Notes: generated by a model from the sequence alone, not told the origin. Shown: positions 34,800 to 49,490, counted from the stretch's first letter. The stretch is DNA of 64,000 nucleotides from Blastomyces gilchristii SLH14081 (GCF_000003855.2 NW_003101681.1:2363893-2427892); one strand, 5' to 3'. Made by a program: numbers and translations.

Positions 34800-37700
34800 A
34801 GAGAAATATATTATCTGAATTTCACAGCTTTATCTGTATTCTTAAATGAAAATTCTGTCTTAATCTGAGCCAGTATAATGCTCATGAGATATAAGTAATA
34901 TACACTGTCAATCTCCTTGAAGACATCTCTGTGACTACTTGAGTTATCAAGAAGAGAGAGCTTGAGTGTACTAATACTACTATAACTTAGAAAGAATTCA
35001 AAGACTTTCTACACAACTAAATTGAAGATTACTGTAACTGCAGCTTCACAGCAGTACAGCAGTTCAACTTATTATATTAATGAGATAATAAGAATTCTTC
35101 TGATTTCAATATAAGATTTGAAGAATATTGAGGGGAATTGACTGATAATTTGAATCAATTAAAGACACAGCTTTATCTTATAAAGCTGACTCACAAGATA
35201 CAGATAATAATATTATAGTATCAGAGTTTATCAATCAATTACACTGAGCTTGTCAATCTGACTTCTCAGATCTATTTAAATAATCAATTATCTGAGAAAA
35301 AGGCTAATAAAATCTCTTCTAAGTAATTAATAATAGAATCTAAACAGTACTGTGACAGCTTCAGTGTGAAGAAAGTAAAGAAGAATTTCAAGTATTCTGA
35401 TTCTTCACTCACTGTAAAGAAATATTAAAAAAGATTTTATAAAGATCTCTATTTTAACTGTAAAGCTGATAATTACTATGTAAGTAATTATAAGAAGCTG
35501 AAGAAGAAAAGAAACTGAGAAGATATCTTCTCAAAGTTAACTTCTCTTCTGACAAATGTATCTATGAAAGATAAAGAAGAGAAAGAAATAAAGAATTAAT
35601 AATTCTTATATCTCTGAGTTCATATTACAATTACAATATATACTCTGAATGAGAAGATATCAGTGAGATGTCTACTTAACTTCAGAGTAAATATTAACTT
35701 CATATTCTATTTCTTTTCTTTGATAAAGAATTGAAAGAAGATAGATCTATCAAATTATATAAAATTTACTGATGAAATGAAGTATCATTATTTTAATATA
35801 ATTCAAGTAAAGTGTGTGATCACAGACTTAGAGAGAAATCTTTAAGAAGAGCAGTCTGCTTCTTTATACAGTTAATATTATAGATAAGAATATTATTCTA
35901 GATCTTTTATAATTGACAGAAAACAATTCTCTTATTGACTGAGTTACTTAGATGTGACAGTACTATCTCACTAATAAAGAGATAGTGATAAAGAAATCTG
36001 AAGAGTTTCATCAGAAGAATCTTGAGAAAAAGATAGAGTTGATATACTATATAGCAGATAACTGAGACTTAAGAATAGATGAAGAAGTTATCACTCTTAC
36101 TATAAGATTAGCAGCAGTATCTGTTATTAAAGACAGATAAACACAATATCTCTTTATAGATTATAAGAATGTCTTTTCAGAAAGAGAAGCAGTGAAGTTT
36201 TCTGATATCAAGATATAATATAAGATTTATCTTGAAGATAGTATAATAATGCTGTACAGATTTCTTTATAACTTGTCTGTAAAGAAATTAAATATTCTGC
36301 ACAAATATCTTAAGAAAAGGTAATTAAAGAACTGAATACACTTATCAAAGAGTCTGACAGAAGTATCTATACTCTTTGTACTCAAGAAGAATAATAGACT
36401 ACATCTATATATGAACTACAGAGATCTTAATAAGATGACAGTTAAGAATTACTATTCATTATTATTAATTAATGAGATGATCAATTGATTATTTAAAGCA
36501 AAGATATTCTCAAAGATTGATATATAAGATATCTATTATAGAATCAGAGTTAATAAAGATAATATTTGAAAAATAGCTTTTCATATTAAGTACAGTGATT
36601 TTGAATATCTTGTTTTATCTTTTGATCTTTGTAATACTTCAGTCATCTTTCAGAACTATATAAATAAGATGCTGTAAGGCCTTGTTGACATCTTCTGTAT
36701 AGTATATCTGAATGACATTCTAATCTTCTCAAAATTGAAGAAAGAATATAATACTCATATTAAAGAAGTGTTGAGTCACTTAAGACAGTATTAACTTTAT
36801 ACAAACACTGAAAAATGCTCATTCTACATGTAGAAGATTGATTTCTTAGATTATATTATTAAAATGAATGACATTTCAATGAATAGAAGTTAGATCTCTG
36901 TCATTGAGAACTGATCAGTGCTGTAAACATACTGTAAGATACAGATATATCTAGAATTTATAAATTTCTATAGATAATTTATCTATATATATTCACAGAT
37001 TACTGTTCTTCTTACAGATTTATTGAAGCGAAGTGTGAAAGATAGAAAAATAAGACTATTTATTTCTACTTAAGACACTGTGCAGATATTTACAGAATTG
37101 AAACAAGCTTTTACAGATATCATAATACTAAATCACTTTAACTCTGACTTACTCAGTCAGTGTGAGACTGATATATCTGAGAATGAGATCTGTGAAATCT
37201 TTTCACAGTTGACACTGAAGATCTTTCAATGTTGAAAGAATCAGAGAATAATCATCTCTGAGAATATAGATAATAAAATATCTGTGAAAGAAGACTTTTG
37301 TATAAAGTTTATAAGATACTGTAAATGAAGATCAGTGATCTTCTTCTTCAAGAAGTTATCAGTCATGCAGAGAAGATATAATACTCATAATAAAGAGATA
37401 TTAGTAATTATCAAATTCTTTAAGATCTGATAACATTATCTTCAGAGTAGTAAGTACTCAGTGTAAGTTCTCACTAATCATGCAAATCTGTATTACTTCT
37501 TGATAACAAAGAGCTTAATAGAATATCAAGCCAGATAAGCAAAGCTGCTTTCAGAGTATGATTTCTATATCTGATACTGTTCAGATTAGCTTAACTCTGC
37601 TAATATATTATCTAAACAGTGTGATTATAATATTATTAATGTGAAGAAGAATTCTATAAAAGAATCTCTATCATCACTGTAGAAGAAGCTGACTGTAGAG

Positions 37701-38732
37701 AATTAGAGTTCTCTGAAGCTTAGAAATAGTACTGATAAGATAGCTGCATAACTCAGTATTAAAGATGAAAGAAAACCTAAATTCTCACAGAGAACTGATA
37801 CTGAAGATTATGAGCTTCTTATATTATATCTTACTATTATTGAATTGATAAAGAATAAAACAGTCTATAATCTTTTAATCTGACTACTTTTAAAATTCAT
37901 TAATAAGTTACAGAAGAAGAATGTCTCTACTACAGCTTAAATTCAGAAGTTGAAGAAGAAAGAATCTGATTTAACTTGAAAGAGACAGACTCTGAGCAGA
38001 ATAATATTACTAAGAAATCAAGTCACTGATAACTAGAAAGAATATGAACTTCTACTGCTGAATAGTTCAGTCTTCATCTCTTATAGTAGAGCAGTGTATC
38101 AGAAGTTATTGAGAATTCATTATAATAATTCTTATACAGAACACTTCAGATTAGAGAAGACTGAGAAGTGTCTAAAATATAAATATATTTAAAACAAGCT
38201 TCAGATAGATATCAAAGAGTATATTGAGACTTATAATATCTATTAAAGAATAAAGATTATATAGTATAAGTAATATGATAAGTTGATATCACTGTCTGTT
38301 TCAAAGAGCTTATGATAGAATCTATCAATGAATTTCATAGTTGATCTGCTGAAGTCAATAAGAGTTAAAGAATATAACTTAATTTTAGTCATTATTAACT
38401 GCTTTATAAAGATAACTAAATATATTTCTACTTATAAAAAGATTAAAGTCTCTGAATTAACTGATCTATTTTTAGATATCATTATTCATGATTACAGTGC
38501 TCTGAAATTATTGATAACAGATTAAGAATCTCTCTTTATCAGTAAGTACTGATTAGTCTTTTACTATTATCTTATAATAAGATGTCTTCTCAGCATCATA
38601 TTTCATTCACAGACAGATAGTCAGACTGAATATCAGAATCAGATATTAAAACAGTATCTTTAAGTGTTCTGTTAATATTATTAGAATGATTAACTTAAAC
38701 ACCTTCTAACTGCTGAATTTATATATAACAAT
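34800..38732 (+). pseudogene. L2-a gag-pol remnant (gag to integrase)
   Basis: Plus-strand Gypsy polyprotein with many stops. Gag (to about 35580) ends in a degraded knuckle. The protease C-terminal block reads NIILDLL-stop-LTENNSLID (about 35890-35945; canonical DIILGLPWLxxxNPxIDW). RT: LFVLKKNNRLHLYMNYRDLN (36376-36433) and the catalytic box YLNDILIFS (36705-36731; canonical YLDDIL). RNase H: FFKKLSVMQRRYNTHNKEIL (about 37345-37405), with an extra stretch of about 40 codons before it that typical relatives lack. Integrase core: MNFIVDLL to DYSALKLLITD (38328-38525), the longest open piece, then HSQTDSQTEYQNQ. LINE-C interrupts it at 38733. Confidence 0.82.
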
Positions 38733-39009
38733 CTAGAACTGAAGAGAATAGTCAAGCCAGTAAACTCACAACTGCAAGCTCAAAAAGAAGGAACTCTCAA
38801 CTATCTAAATCTTCAAACTCCAATTCTCCAGCTAAATGTAAACAGAATTTGAATCCTCAAACTTCTGTTAAGATTAGAGAATTGAGAAATGACTCTGATG
38901 ATAAACTAGATATAATGCAAGCAGTTGAGATTTCTACTTTTCAGAATAGTTATAATCTACTATCTGATGATAGTGATTAGTTTCTACTCTACTCTCTTTT
39001 AGTATAAAT

Positions 39010-42000
39010 ATACAACAAAAGCAACAAAAAAAGTTTAAAAACTCTTCAAAAATCACATTTATTCAAAATAATGTGAATAGAAACTCAAATTGAATTTATT
39101 CTTATCTTCAAATTGCATTTGAATAAAAAGTTGATTTTATACTGCTTCAGGAGCTGAATTTTGATGCTGAGCAAAAATATATCATTTCTCATTCAAGCTA
39201 CTACTGCTTTTTACCTCAAAAGTCTGAGATAAAGTCGAGAGTAGTGATCTATGAAAGAAAGAGATCAAGATATCAATTTAATCTAAGATTTAATATCATG
39301 TCTGACCCTGATATTCTGATGAGTGATATTATAGATAAAGAGAATGAGTTTGATACTATATAGCTTATAAATATCTATAATGAAAAGTCATTGAAGAAAA
39401 ATAATAATATCTGAACAATTAATAGAGGATTTCTGAACATAACTTCATCAAGAAACTCTATAATTACAGAAGATTTCAATGCACATCATTTCTAATGAAA
39501 TTCAGAATGCAAAAGAGCAGTAAGAGCTGACAACCTGATTAAATGAACCTTTGAGCATTCAATAGATTTAGTTAACAAGTCTGATCAACAAACATTCTTT
39601 AGAAAAGATATGAAACAGAAATCTATTATAGATCTAATCTTCATGTCACAAAATGTAATAGAAAAAAGACTTGTAAACTGATTTATTGATTCAAATGAGA
39701 TATCAGAATCAGATCATGAGATTATTCAATTTAATATTGAACTGAGTGAGGAATAAATGAGTGAAAATCCTCTTCTCTCTAATCAGTTTAACTTTGAAAA
39801 AGCTGACTGAAAGGCAGTTGAAGAAAGTATAAAACTGTTAAAATCTGAAAGACAGAGTGAGCTGTATTGAAACCCTGATCAAGATATCTCAAATGAAATA
39901 CTTGAGAATAGAGTGAAGCTCATTACATCTATTATTCTGATAAGTGTTAAAGATAATATTTCAAAGAGAAAGTCTTCTGAGTATTCAAAACCTTGATGAA
40001 ATGAGAATATCACATCTAAAAGAAAACAATTGACTACTGCTAGAAGAGATTGAAAGAATGATATAATTTCTGATAAAGAGTTCAAAGCTGTCAGAAATGA
40101 ATATTTTTCAGATATTAAAAAAGCTAAAACAGACTGCTGGAATAAATTTCTTAAAGAAGCATAAGAAAAAGAAGTTTTTAAAGCTTTTAACTATACTAAA
40201 ACAAGAAGTGTAGCAAAACTTCCAACCTTAGAATATAAGTTTCAGAATGAATCATATACAGCAAACTCTTTTGAGAAAAAATGTCAAGCTTTTATAAGAA
40301 CTCTCTTTCAAAACTTATCAGATTCAGATTCAGAGAAAGAGAATATATCACTTCTCAACTATATTGATGAAAATGACTGGAAATGGCCTGATCTTACTCA
40401 AGATGAATTAGAGTCAGCTATTCTCTCAAGTTCAGTTAAGACTGCTGCAGGGCCTGATTCAATTAATCACTTGATTATTCAAAATACATACTTCTACTTA
40501 AAGAATGAATATTTTAAGCTCTTTTTCAATCTCTTGAAAAATGAATATCAATCTGAATGCTGAAGAGAAGCCACTGGAGTGATTCTTGCAAAATATAATA
40601 GAAAAACTTCAATTCCCAAGTCATATGAAGTAATATCTCTATTGAACTGCCTAGGAAAGATTTTAGAAAAGATAATAGCTACTTAACTATCTTTTATAAG
40701 CTCTATCAGTGATTCTCTTTTATTCAGTGAATAAATGAGAGATAGAAAAGAGTGTTCTGCAATTGACACTGTTCTCTCAGTTATTCATAATATTCAAATA
40801 GCAAAGCATGAGAATCTGGTCTCAACTGCAGTTTTTATTGATATAAAAGAAGCATTTGATCATGTTTCAAAGTCAAAGTTAATTCAGACTTTGAAGATGT
40901 TAAAACTGCCACTTTCTCTAATAAAATGAGTTAACTGTTTTATATCTAAAAGAATTATACAACTCTTCTTTGATGAAATGAAACAAGACAAGACTGAGAT
41001 AAAAATAGAAGTATCACAAGAATCTTCAATCTCACTCATTTTATTTGTAATATACACCGCATATCTATTCAAAAATAGAAATGTGAGAATAGTGTAATCT
41101 TCAAGTTATATGAATGATATTGATCTAGTCTACAGCTTAAAAACTATCAAAGAGAATTTGAAAGTGATTGAAGAAGCTGCAAAGAAAATCTTTGTTAGAG
41201 CAGATATCAATTAAATTCAATTTAATATGAATAAAACTGAGTTAATTCATTTCTTTTCTAGATTTAATAAGAAAGAACTATCTCTAACTCTTTTAAATAG
41301 AGAGATTAAACCCAGTGTAAATGTCAAATGATTAGAAGTATGATTAAACTTCAAGTTAAATTTTAAATATCACATTCAATAAAGAACTGTCAAGGCAGAA
41401 AGACTATTAAATAACATAATCAGACTATTAAATACAGAGAGAGGTCTATTCTTCCAGGCTATGAGACAGTTATATATAGCCTGTATTACATCAGTAGCTG
41501 ATTATGAAGTTCAAGTTTGATGAAATAATTAAGAGAATTTCACTGAACTCTTTCAAAGTCTGTAAAACAGAGTCTTGAGAAGAATTCTGAGAGCATTCAA
41601 ATCATCTTCTATTAAAGCAATGGAAATTGAAGTCTCAATTCCTCCTCCTGCTATTAGATTTGAAAAGGCCTATATGAACTATGCTCTGAGAGTTATAAAG
41701 ATGAGCTCAAATTATATAATGAGAGAAAGAGTCTCTTCTTCATTTCTATTAATTAACTCTGAAAATGAACTGGATTGAAATAGATTTCTTGATTGAAATG
41801 AAAATAATTCTTCAAAGAAAATGTCTTCTCAACTGTACAGACTATACTCTCTGATTAAAAATCAATTTTCTTCTTTAAATGTTGAAAAGATTGATCATGA
41901 GAAGTTATCTCTCTGAAGAGAAAAGCTTGAATCTCTTATAAACTTATAAATAAGTGAACTATCAAAAGAGAAAGAATATGAACAGCATTTGAAGAGAATT

Positions 42001-42955
42001 TCTACAATCAATATAAAAGACTCTATTCTGATTTATTCAGATGACTCAAAAAATGAGAATTGGAATAGATTAGATGCAGGCATTGCTTATACAGAAGATA
42101 ATATCAATTTTATCTCAGATTTCTGAAATCTAGGCTGTGAATCTGAAGTCTTTGATGCTGAACTATTTGTAATAGTGAAAGCTTTCAAACTCATTGAAAT
42201 AAAATCTTATAAAAGAGAAAATAGTTTGAAAGAGACATTTATATTCTCTGATAGTCAAGCTGCTTTAAAAAGACTTAGAAATAGTCAGATTCATAATGAT
42301 CAAATGAATCTTGAACTGATCTTAAACTCTGTTTTGAAAATTCAAAAGAGAAGAATATTAAAGCTGATAATTCATCTACACTGAGTTCCTGCTTATATGA
42401 ATATTCATGACAATGAATTGGCTGATTCAGCTGTATAAAAGAGTGCAGAATTAAACAGATCTATTCAAAAAATTATATTCTGGTCTTTTATAAAGAGAAA
42501 AATAAAAGAATCTTGTTTAGACAAGTGAAATGAAAGCTGGCAGAAACAAAAGAAGAGTATACATTATTCAAGATTTGAAACAAAACCCAAGTGAAAATCT
42601 TGTTCAATTAAATATAAAAAGAAAATATTCTCATCTATAATACAGCTGAAACTAGGACATGGCTATTTCAAATCTTATATACAAAGATTTGATGATAGAT
42701 TTAACTTAATAGAATGCTCATTCTGCAATGCAAATGAGAATTCTGAGCATATTGTAATATACTGTGCATTATACAATAGTCTCAGAGCCAGATTGAAAGA
42801 GAAGTATAATCTAAATCAATTAAATATAAGATTCTTATTCTCAACTGAGACAGGAATTAAATACTTAATAGACTTTCTATCAGAAACTCAAGCAGCTATA
42901 AGAAAATGGCTATATTCAGAATTATCTGAACATCAAGAGAAGGAAATCAACTAGA
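39010..42955 (+). pseudogene. LINE-C ORF2: endonuclease, RT, RNase H
   Basis: Collinear with LINE-A ORF2. Endonuclease from about 39050 to 39850; RT with DIKEAFDHVSK (about 40839-40871), catalytic box SYMNDIDLVYS (about 41104-41136; canonical YVDD, with Val to Met and the first Asp to Asn) and K-stop-LEV-stop-LNF (41327-41352); RNase H with YSDDSKN, FDAELF, SDSQAALKRL and a TGA in place of the Trp in the HWVPAH motif (42372-42396). Ends near 42955. It has more stops than LINE-A, again mostly TGA for Trp. The change in the YVDD box would by itself abolish activity. Confidence 0.83.
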
Positions 42956-42968
42956 TATAGTCTGTTAA

Positions 42969-43068
42969 NNNNNNNNNNNNNNNNNNNNNNNNNNNNNNNN
43001 NNNNNNNNNNNNNNNNNNNNNNNNNNNNNNNNNNNNNNNNNNNNNNNNNNNNNNNNNNNNNNNNNNNN
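42969..43068. other. Assembly gap (100 N)
   Basis: Exactly 100 N in the LINE-C 3' UTR. LINE-A and LINE-B have continuous sequence here, about 60 bp between the matching flanks, so the real gap is probably shorter than shown. Confidence 0.97.
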
Positions 43069-43392
43069 TTTATCTTTTTCTTTCAATTCCTTTCTATCTA
43101 TCTATTTAATGTGTCTATCTTTAAGACTGTGTTCTCTTTTCCTTTGTCATGATATTGTCAAATGATTTCAAAGTATCAGAAGATGTTAAAACACTGCAAT
43201 TTGTAAACAGTTTTTGTATTCTGAGCTGGAATTTTCTGATTTTGCATATCTGAAATTGATGAATGTATAATAGTTAACTTTACAGATATAGGAAAAACCC
43301 TGAGAACTAAAAGTTCTCAGGTAGATGTCATAGTCTCTGACTGCATATATCTATAATTGAAGAATAATAATAATAATAATATATATAACAAT

Positions 43393-43581
43393 ATAAAGAA
43401 TACAATTTTAAAAGTATCTTCTTTCTATGCTTATTATGAATATAATTCTTTATTACTCAGTGATATCATGAACAATGTTTTAAAGAGAGAGATAGATAGT
43501 CAGAATGTTGAATAGATACAGAGAACAGAGTATCTCTCAGTATTGAAAGTAAAAGCAAGATTGAAACTTTTGAATAAAATT
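43393..43581 (+). pseudogene. L2-a integrase continuation
   Basis: About 190 bp between LINE-C and G1b. It continues the Gypsy integrase tail, with FYAYYEYN near 43420-43440 (canonical PFYANYGYxP), and then a charged stretch. It is cut by the G1b LTR. Overlapping minus-strand ORFs (43500-43818) are shadows. Confidence 0.7.
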
Positions 43582-43912
43582 TCAATTATATAGACTATTT
43601 CATTACACTTCATAGATTCTTCTGTTCCACTCTCGAACACGTACACTCCGATTCTCGGCCATTCCCGATCGCCGATCCTCAGCCACCATGAACATGTATG
43701 TCCTGATCGCCAATCCTCGGCCGCTACAAACACGCGTATATTCTTCTGCCCTGAAGCTCCACCGCATATGCCACCACATACATGTATAAATATTCATCTC
43801 AATCACTGATTCTTGCACTTTCTCTTTCTTTCCTTCTCTAACATTTTTATCTTTGTTATATAAGACCTATTAATATAATACTGATCTATTCAGTGTAGGC
43901 CTCTTATACTAT
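43582..43912 (+). repeat. G1b 5' LTR
   Basis: Matches 49491-49819 and the G1a LTRs. It has a CpG-rich core (43640-43770) with two related blocks, GATCGCCGATCCTC and GATCGCCAATCCTC, and a TATATAAG-like box near 43857-43863. Confidence 0.82.
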
Positions 43913-44018
43913 AAAAACATTCATTATCTTCATATTAGAAAATAATTATTCACACATCATCTTCTCATCAGAAACAGTTATTCATCAAGAGATATTCAAA
44001 CACATAATAACATATAAG

Positions 44019-44524
44019 TAGACTGGCCGCTGGGACCATGAATTTCACGTTTGGTCCCATTTGGTCTGGTCTCATACATTTCTTGGCATGAATCCCGCTG
44101 GGACTAATCATTAAATAAACATGCAAAGTGACTATATATCAGATCTCAAAATGAAATCATGACTTGAAAAAAATGAGAAAGTAGTCTCATTTGGTTCCAT
44201 TTAGTCTCATTCTTGGCATAAAGTTACTATTTTTAGACATTTTAAGGTTTTCTTTAGACTATTTTTAATTTTTTAAAAAGTAACGCTTTTTGATAACACT
44301 CAAATGAGATTTAAAGCCATTTAAACCAATAAAAATAATTTAAATTGAGAAGTGGAAATCATGGTCCTATTTGGAAAATGTGACAAGAGTAGACAGTAAG
44401 TCTCACTGAGACAGTATGGAACTACTATCTAATGTTAGAACCGTGTAATGGGATCTGTCGAATTGACAATGAGACTATCAAAAATTCTGGTCCTGGTCTC
44501 AGACACGGTCACACGATCAGTCTA
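44019..44524 (+). mobile_element. MITE M6 (hAT-type)
   Basis: 506 bp, ends TAGACTG...CAGTCTA. Perfect 8-bp duplication CATATAAG at 44011-44018 and 44525-44532. G1a shows the empty site near 28422-28430 (in inverted orientation). Among the least decayed M copies. Confidence 0.93.
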
Positions 44525-44529
44525 CATAT

Positions 44530-47500
44530 AAGAAAGAGAAACATAGTTAAGTAAACACTGAGTTCTTAGATAGAAGCTTGCTCATCAGTCACTCTGATTC
44601 TATAATAAGATCTTATAAAGAGAATATTAGTGAAAGATCTGAGAGTTCTGACACTCAGACATATAAGATATTCATACAATTACACTTCTTCAGATTTCAC
44701 AGATATTACACATCTGATAAAATGATATAATCATGTCTAATAATAATATGAAAGAACTCTCAAGTATGAGTATAGAGATGATATCACAGTGACTTTAAGT
44801 AATGTTGAAATTACAATAGTAACAGATAGCAGATATACACACAACTTAACAACTTCAATATAAAGAGATTTAATAATTAACTCATGTGATTTTAACATCT
44901 ATAGAATTAAATACAAAAGCACTGAAAGAATACTTAAATGCTTCTATATATTTTAATACTTCTAATCTCACTCTCTACTCATCATAAAGAATGAAAATGC
45001 TTGTAAAACTAAGTATAGATAAAGATGTCATCAGCTTATTAATCAATCAAGATTGACATATCAATGAACAATTGAAGAATCATGTAAAATAGAAATTTCA
45101 CTTATGAATGAAAGCATGTGAATCAGTGTTACAAACATCTGATAATATTATGAAATATCTTAATATTCTGTTCTGAGACACTGCCATGCAACAGAAAGTA
45201 TTAAAATGATTACAGAGTACTTAACAGAGAAATACTTCTCTTATAACATTTATCTCTGACTTCAACATCAAGATTCTAGAAGCAGGTGATTAATCTTGAG
45301 AAGAATTGAATGAAGATTAGCATGCTTAAGAAGACATGACTTTTGAACTCTTACAGACTCTTATAAGTGTAGATAAAGACCAGACTTATAAAGGCTTCTG
45401 CACACAGCTTCAGACATTGAATAATCATCTTATCAAGCTCAAGAGTATACGGAACAGTGGTAGAAGACATTACATCTCAGTAACTCATACACTCATACTG
45501 AAGAACAGCAATGATACAGATATCATGAACTGAATAGATTCAAATATCTATATATAAGCAAGAGTCTTCACTGTCTGAACAGGCTTTCAAGTCTCTGAGA
45601 TCACTCTGAAAGAAGTCACTGATCAATGTCAATATGAAGTATACATCAACTGTAACTGCTTAGAACACATCACTTTCAACTGCTGATTGATCTATATACC
45701 TTCTCATTTAAAGAATGAATCAGCATCTGTCCATACTAATCACATTGCAGTGAAGGAAGATTCAGAAGATAACTACAAGAATACTCTGATAAAACAGGGA
45801 AAAGATTAGCTTCTGTTCAAATTCATAAACAAAAGCTTGAAGTGGTCAGATGACAATGATTTGAAGAGAAAATGATAATAAATGTGATTCTTGTATCTAC
45901 TGTGATTGATAATATGTATTATATGAAAGCTATGATAGACAGCAGTCTATGCTACTATACAATGATAAAATCTTCAGTTGTAAGACATTATAATCTTCAG
46001 TATATTCTCTTATCAAAACCCTGACTTGTCACAGAATTTGATAATTTAAAAGACATTTGTACCTGTTACATGATGAAGCTGATCATAGATGTGAGAGAAT
46101 ATCAATGTGAAGATGTCTACACATATGAAGTTAATAATCTTGATTATAATCTTATGTTAGAACTTGCCTGACTATCTGAATAAGACATCTTATTGAATAC
46201 TTAAAACAGAAGCTTGATATTCTCTAACAATGATAGAATTCACAAAGATAACATTCACAAGATTATGAATCTGACACAAATCTCTGTCAACATGTATAAA
46301 ATACTCTGAAAAAGAATTTATTAATAGAAGAATCATGTGATAATCTATTTCATCAGTCTGACTGATATTAAAAAGACTCTAGAAAAGTTATCTCATGTTA
46401 TAATAACAGATTCTCATATGAAACTCTCTCAATAATATCACAAATATCTAGACATCTTCTGATAAGATAATATTACAAATATACTCTTCTTACAAGATTC
46501 TGAAGTGAATCACAGTATCAAGTTAGAAAAGAAGAATGATAAGAACTCTGAATTATCATAAGACTCTCTTTATAACATGTTCTGAGATGAACTTCTTCTT
46601 CTTTAAAAGATACTCAATAATCTGTTGAATAAAGAATTCATATATGTTAGCAACTCTTTCACTGCAGCCCCTATTCTCTTTGCAAAGAAATCAGATAAAG
46701 AACTTCAATTCTGTGTAAATTATTGAGAATTGAACAGATTAACAAAGAAAGACTGTTATTCTTTATCTCTTATCAATAAAACTCTAGCTCACATTGAACA
46801 AGCTCAATGATTTACAAAGTTAGATATCATCACTGCATTTCATAAGATTTATATTACTGAACAAGATGAGTGGCTTACAGCATTCTGAACATGATATAAT
46901 CTCTTTGAATGAGTAGTTACACTCTTTGAACTGATCAATGCTTTCAGTACATTTCAGAAGTATATCAACTGAGTACTCTGAGATTTTCTTAATGAATTTG
47001 TATCTGCTTATCTAGATGACATTCTTATCTTCACTGATGAATTCAGAAAGAAATATCAAGAGTATATACAAAGAGTATTATAATGACTACAAGAAGCAGA
47101 ACTATCAATTGATATTGATAAGTATGATTTCAAAGTCAAGAGTACTAAGTACTTAGGTTTCATTATAGAAGCTGACAGGAGAATTTGAGTGAATTCTGAG
47201 AAGGTCTCTACTATTCTTGAATGAGAGGCCTCACACACTGTGAAAGATGTATGAAGTTTTATCAGATTTGCTAACTTCTATCAATGATTTATACAAAACT
47301 TCTCAGATATCATGAGATCACTTACAGAACTTACTAAGAAAGACTCAGTATTTCAATGATCAGCAGACACTGAAGCTATATTTATACAAATAAAGAAGAT
47401 ATTCATTAATATCTCTCTGCTGATAATATTCAATTCTGATCATAAGACAGTTATTGAAGCTGATTTCTCTGACTATATGATAGAAGAAGTGATATTGCAA

Positions 47501-49100
47501 TATAATAATAAAGATGTTCTATAATCATGTGTTTTCATATTTAAGAAACTGAGTCTTACTGAATATAATTATGAGATCTATGATAAGAAACTTCTTGCAA
47601 TTGTACACTGTTTAGAAGAATGAGACTCTGAACTTCAAAGTATCTCTGAATGTGAGATAGTCATAGATCATAAGAATCTCAAATACTTCACAACTATTTA
47701 TAAACTCACTGAATGATAGATATACTAATCTGAATTTCTAAGCCACTTTCATTTTACAATACACTACCGCCTCAGCAGTCAGACCTCAATGACAGACACT
47801 CTCTTATGATGAGAACAAGATATACTGTTCAATGTGACAGACACACACTGAATAAACTGAGAACATCAGCTCTTAGATCTGAAGTTATTGATTGATCAAG
47901 ATAGAATAACTCATAACATGATACATACTTCTCTGATTAGAACACTTTCTCTCTGAACTGACACTGATATTGATATCTTCACTTTCTCTACACTGAATAA
48001 ACTGTGATATACAGCAGTTCAGACTGATGAACTTCTTCAGATTCTTACTGAAGCAGTATATCAAGAAGCACTCTGATTTCTCTCAGAACTGTATATAAAA
48101 ACTAATATCTCAGAATATTCAATTGATGATAATAACACTCTATGATTCTATAAACAACACTGAGTCTCTCACTCTGAACTTTTACACACTCAGATAATAC
48201 AAGAGATATATAATTTATATATCACTGACTATTCAGACTGTAAACAACTGTATAGAATAATTATCTGAGAGTTCTACTAATCTGAGATATTAAACAGTAT
48301 TAGATACTTTATCTGAAACTGAAATCACTGTTCTTCTATTATCTCATGAAAGAACTGTAGAAAAGATCTATTGAAATCACTCAATATTTCTAATAGAATC
48401 TGATAAGATGTAGTAATTAAATTTACTGTCAATCTATCTGAGAGTAAGAGTTGTAGAAACATTCTGATCATTATAAATTAATTAAGTAAGAGTGTAATAT
48501 TGAAATCTTGTGATAAGATAAACACTGAACAAGTTGCTGAAGCCTTCTTATAAAGTTCATTCTATCAGATATATAGATTACTGAGATTAATAATATCAGA
48601 TTAAAATTATCAATTCATGAGCACTCTCTGAATAAGAATCTGTCAAGTTCTTAAGATTATATATCATCTGTTAACTGTCTATCACTCTGAGATCAATGAT
48701 GCATCAGAACAGATAATTCAGACTATAAAGAATTATCTTTATAAGTTCTGTAATCACTTATAAGATGATTGATATGATCTTCTTCTATATACAGAGATCA
48801 CTATCAATGATCAAGATGCTATTTCAATAGATATAAGTCTGTTCTTTCTTACATATAATTATTACATGAAGATTTTGAATCTTCTAGAGATTACACAGTT
48901 TATATTAAACTCTCACAGTCTGATTCAAATCACTGATAATATAGTAATGAAGCTCTGAGATATCTGTGACTGAGCAGAGATCTTCATGACAATCATGAAA
49001 CAAGATTAAGAAGATCAAATTAATATCTAATAAGATTCTGCAGAGCAGTATAAGATAGAAGACCTTGTATGATTGAATCTCAAGAATATATGAATCACAT
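44530..49100 (+). pseudogene. G1b gag-pol remnant
   Basis: Gag (to about 45720) includes the open piece 45336-45533 and a zinc knuckle YINCNCLEHITFNC (45641-45684), in which the first Cys of CX2CX4HX4C has become Tyr by a G-to-A change. A protease-like block lies at 46000-46200 (YNLMLELA-stop-L). RT has APILFAKKSDKELQFCVNY (about 46666-46722), LDIITAFHKI and the intact catalytic box AYLDDILIFT (about 47006-47035). RNase [21 protein letters not shown] (about 47541-47600). Integrase-like sequence lies in 48300-49100. Many stops, largely TGA for Trp. The polyprotein would package and copy the element RNA (family role). Confidence 0.78.
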
Positions 49101-49490
49101 ATTCATCTTGTACACTAGATTATCATCATATCAGATACAAAGTGATAGAAGTTCTAGATAGTTATAACTACTGTCTTGATACATCATCAGAGATTTATAA
49201 TATATTTCATACAAGCTTGCTCTGCTGTACTGTCACTGATTCATTCTCTTCTCAGCTGACTTCTGACTGACAGTCACCAGGCATCATAGAAGAAGATAAT
49301 GAGCTTTAGTGAGAGATTGAGAATATTCTTGATAAGAGACTCTGCAGCTGCAGCTGATAATATCTCATGAAATGAGTCAGCTACAATCAACTGATCTGAA
49401 CTCTGAGTTCTGCATTATATGAAACAGCAGCTCTTGATCAATGAGAACTGCTTCTGAAAGAAAGAGACTAATGTGACAGGCTGCACCTGA

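Larger units (their letters stand above)
38733..43380 (+). mobile_element. LINE-C, 5'-truncated, inserted in L2-a integrase
   Basis: Plus-strand LINE starting inside ORF1 (matching LINE-A position about 13150) and ending in a TAA tail, flanked by the perfect 12-bp duplication ATATATAACAAT (38721-38732 and 43381-43392). Removing it restores the integrase reading across AEFIYNN. Includes the 3' hairpin at 43299-43321 and a 100-N gap at 42969-43068, where LINE-A predicts only about 60 bp. Confidence 0.9.

Noticed and set aside
43500..43818. Minus-strand ORFs with Trp and Arg repeats
   Set aside because: They cover the G1b LTR tandem blocks and the end of L2 integrase; no independent support.
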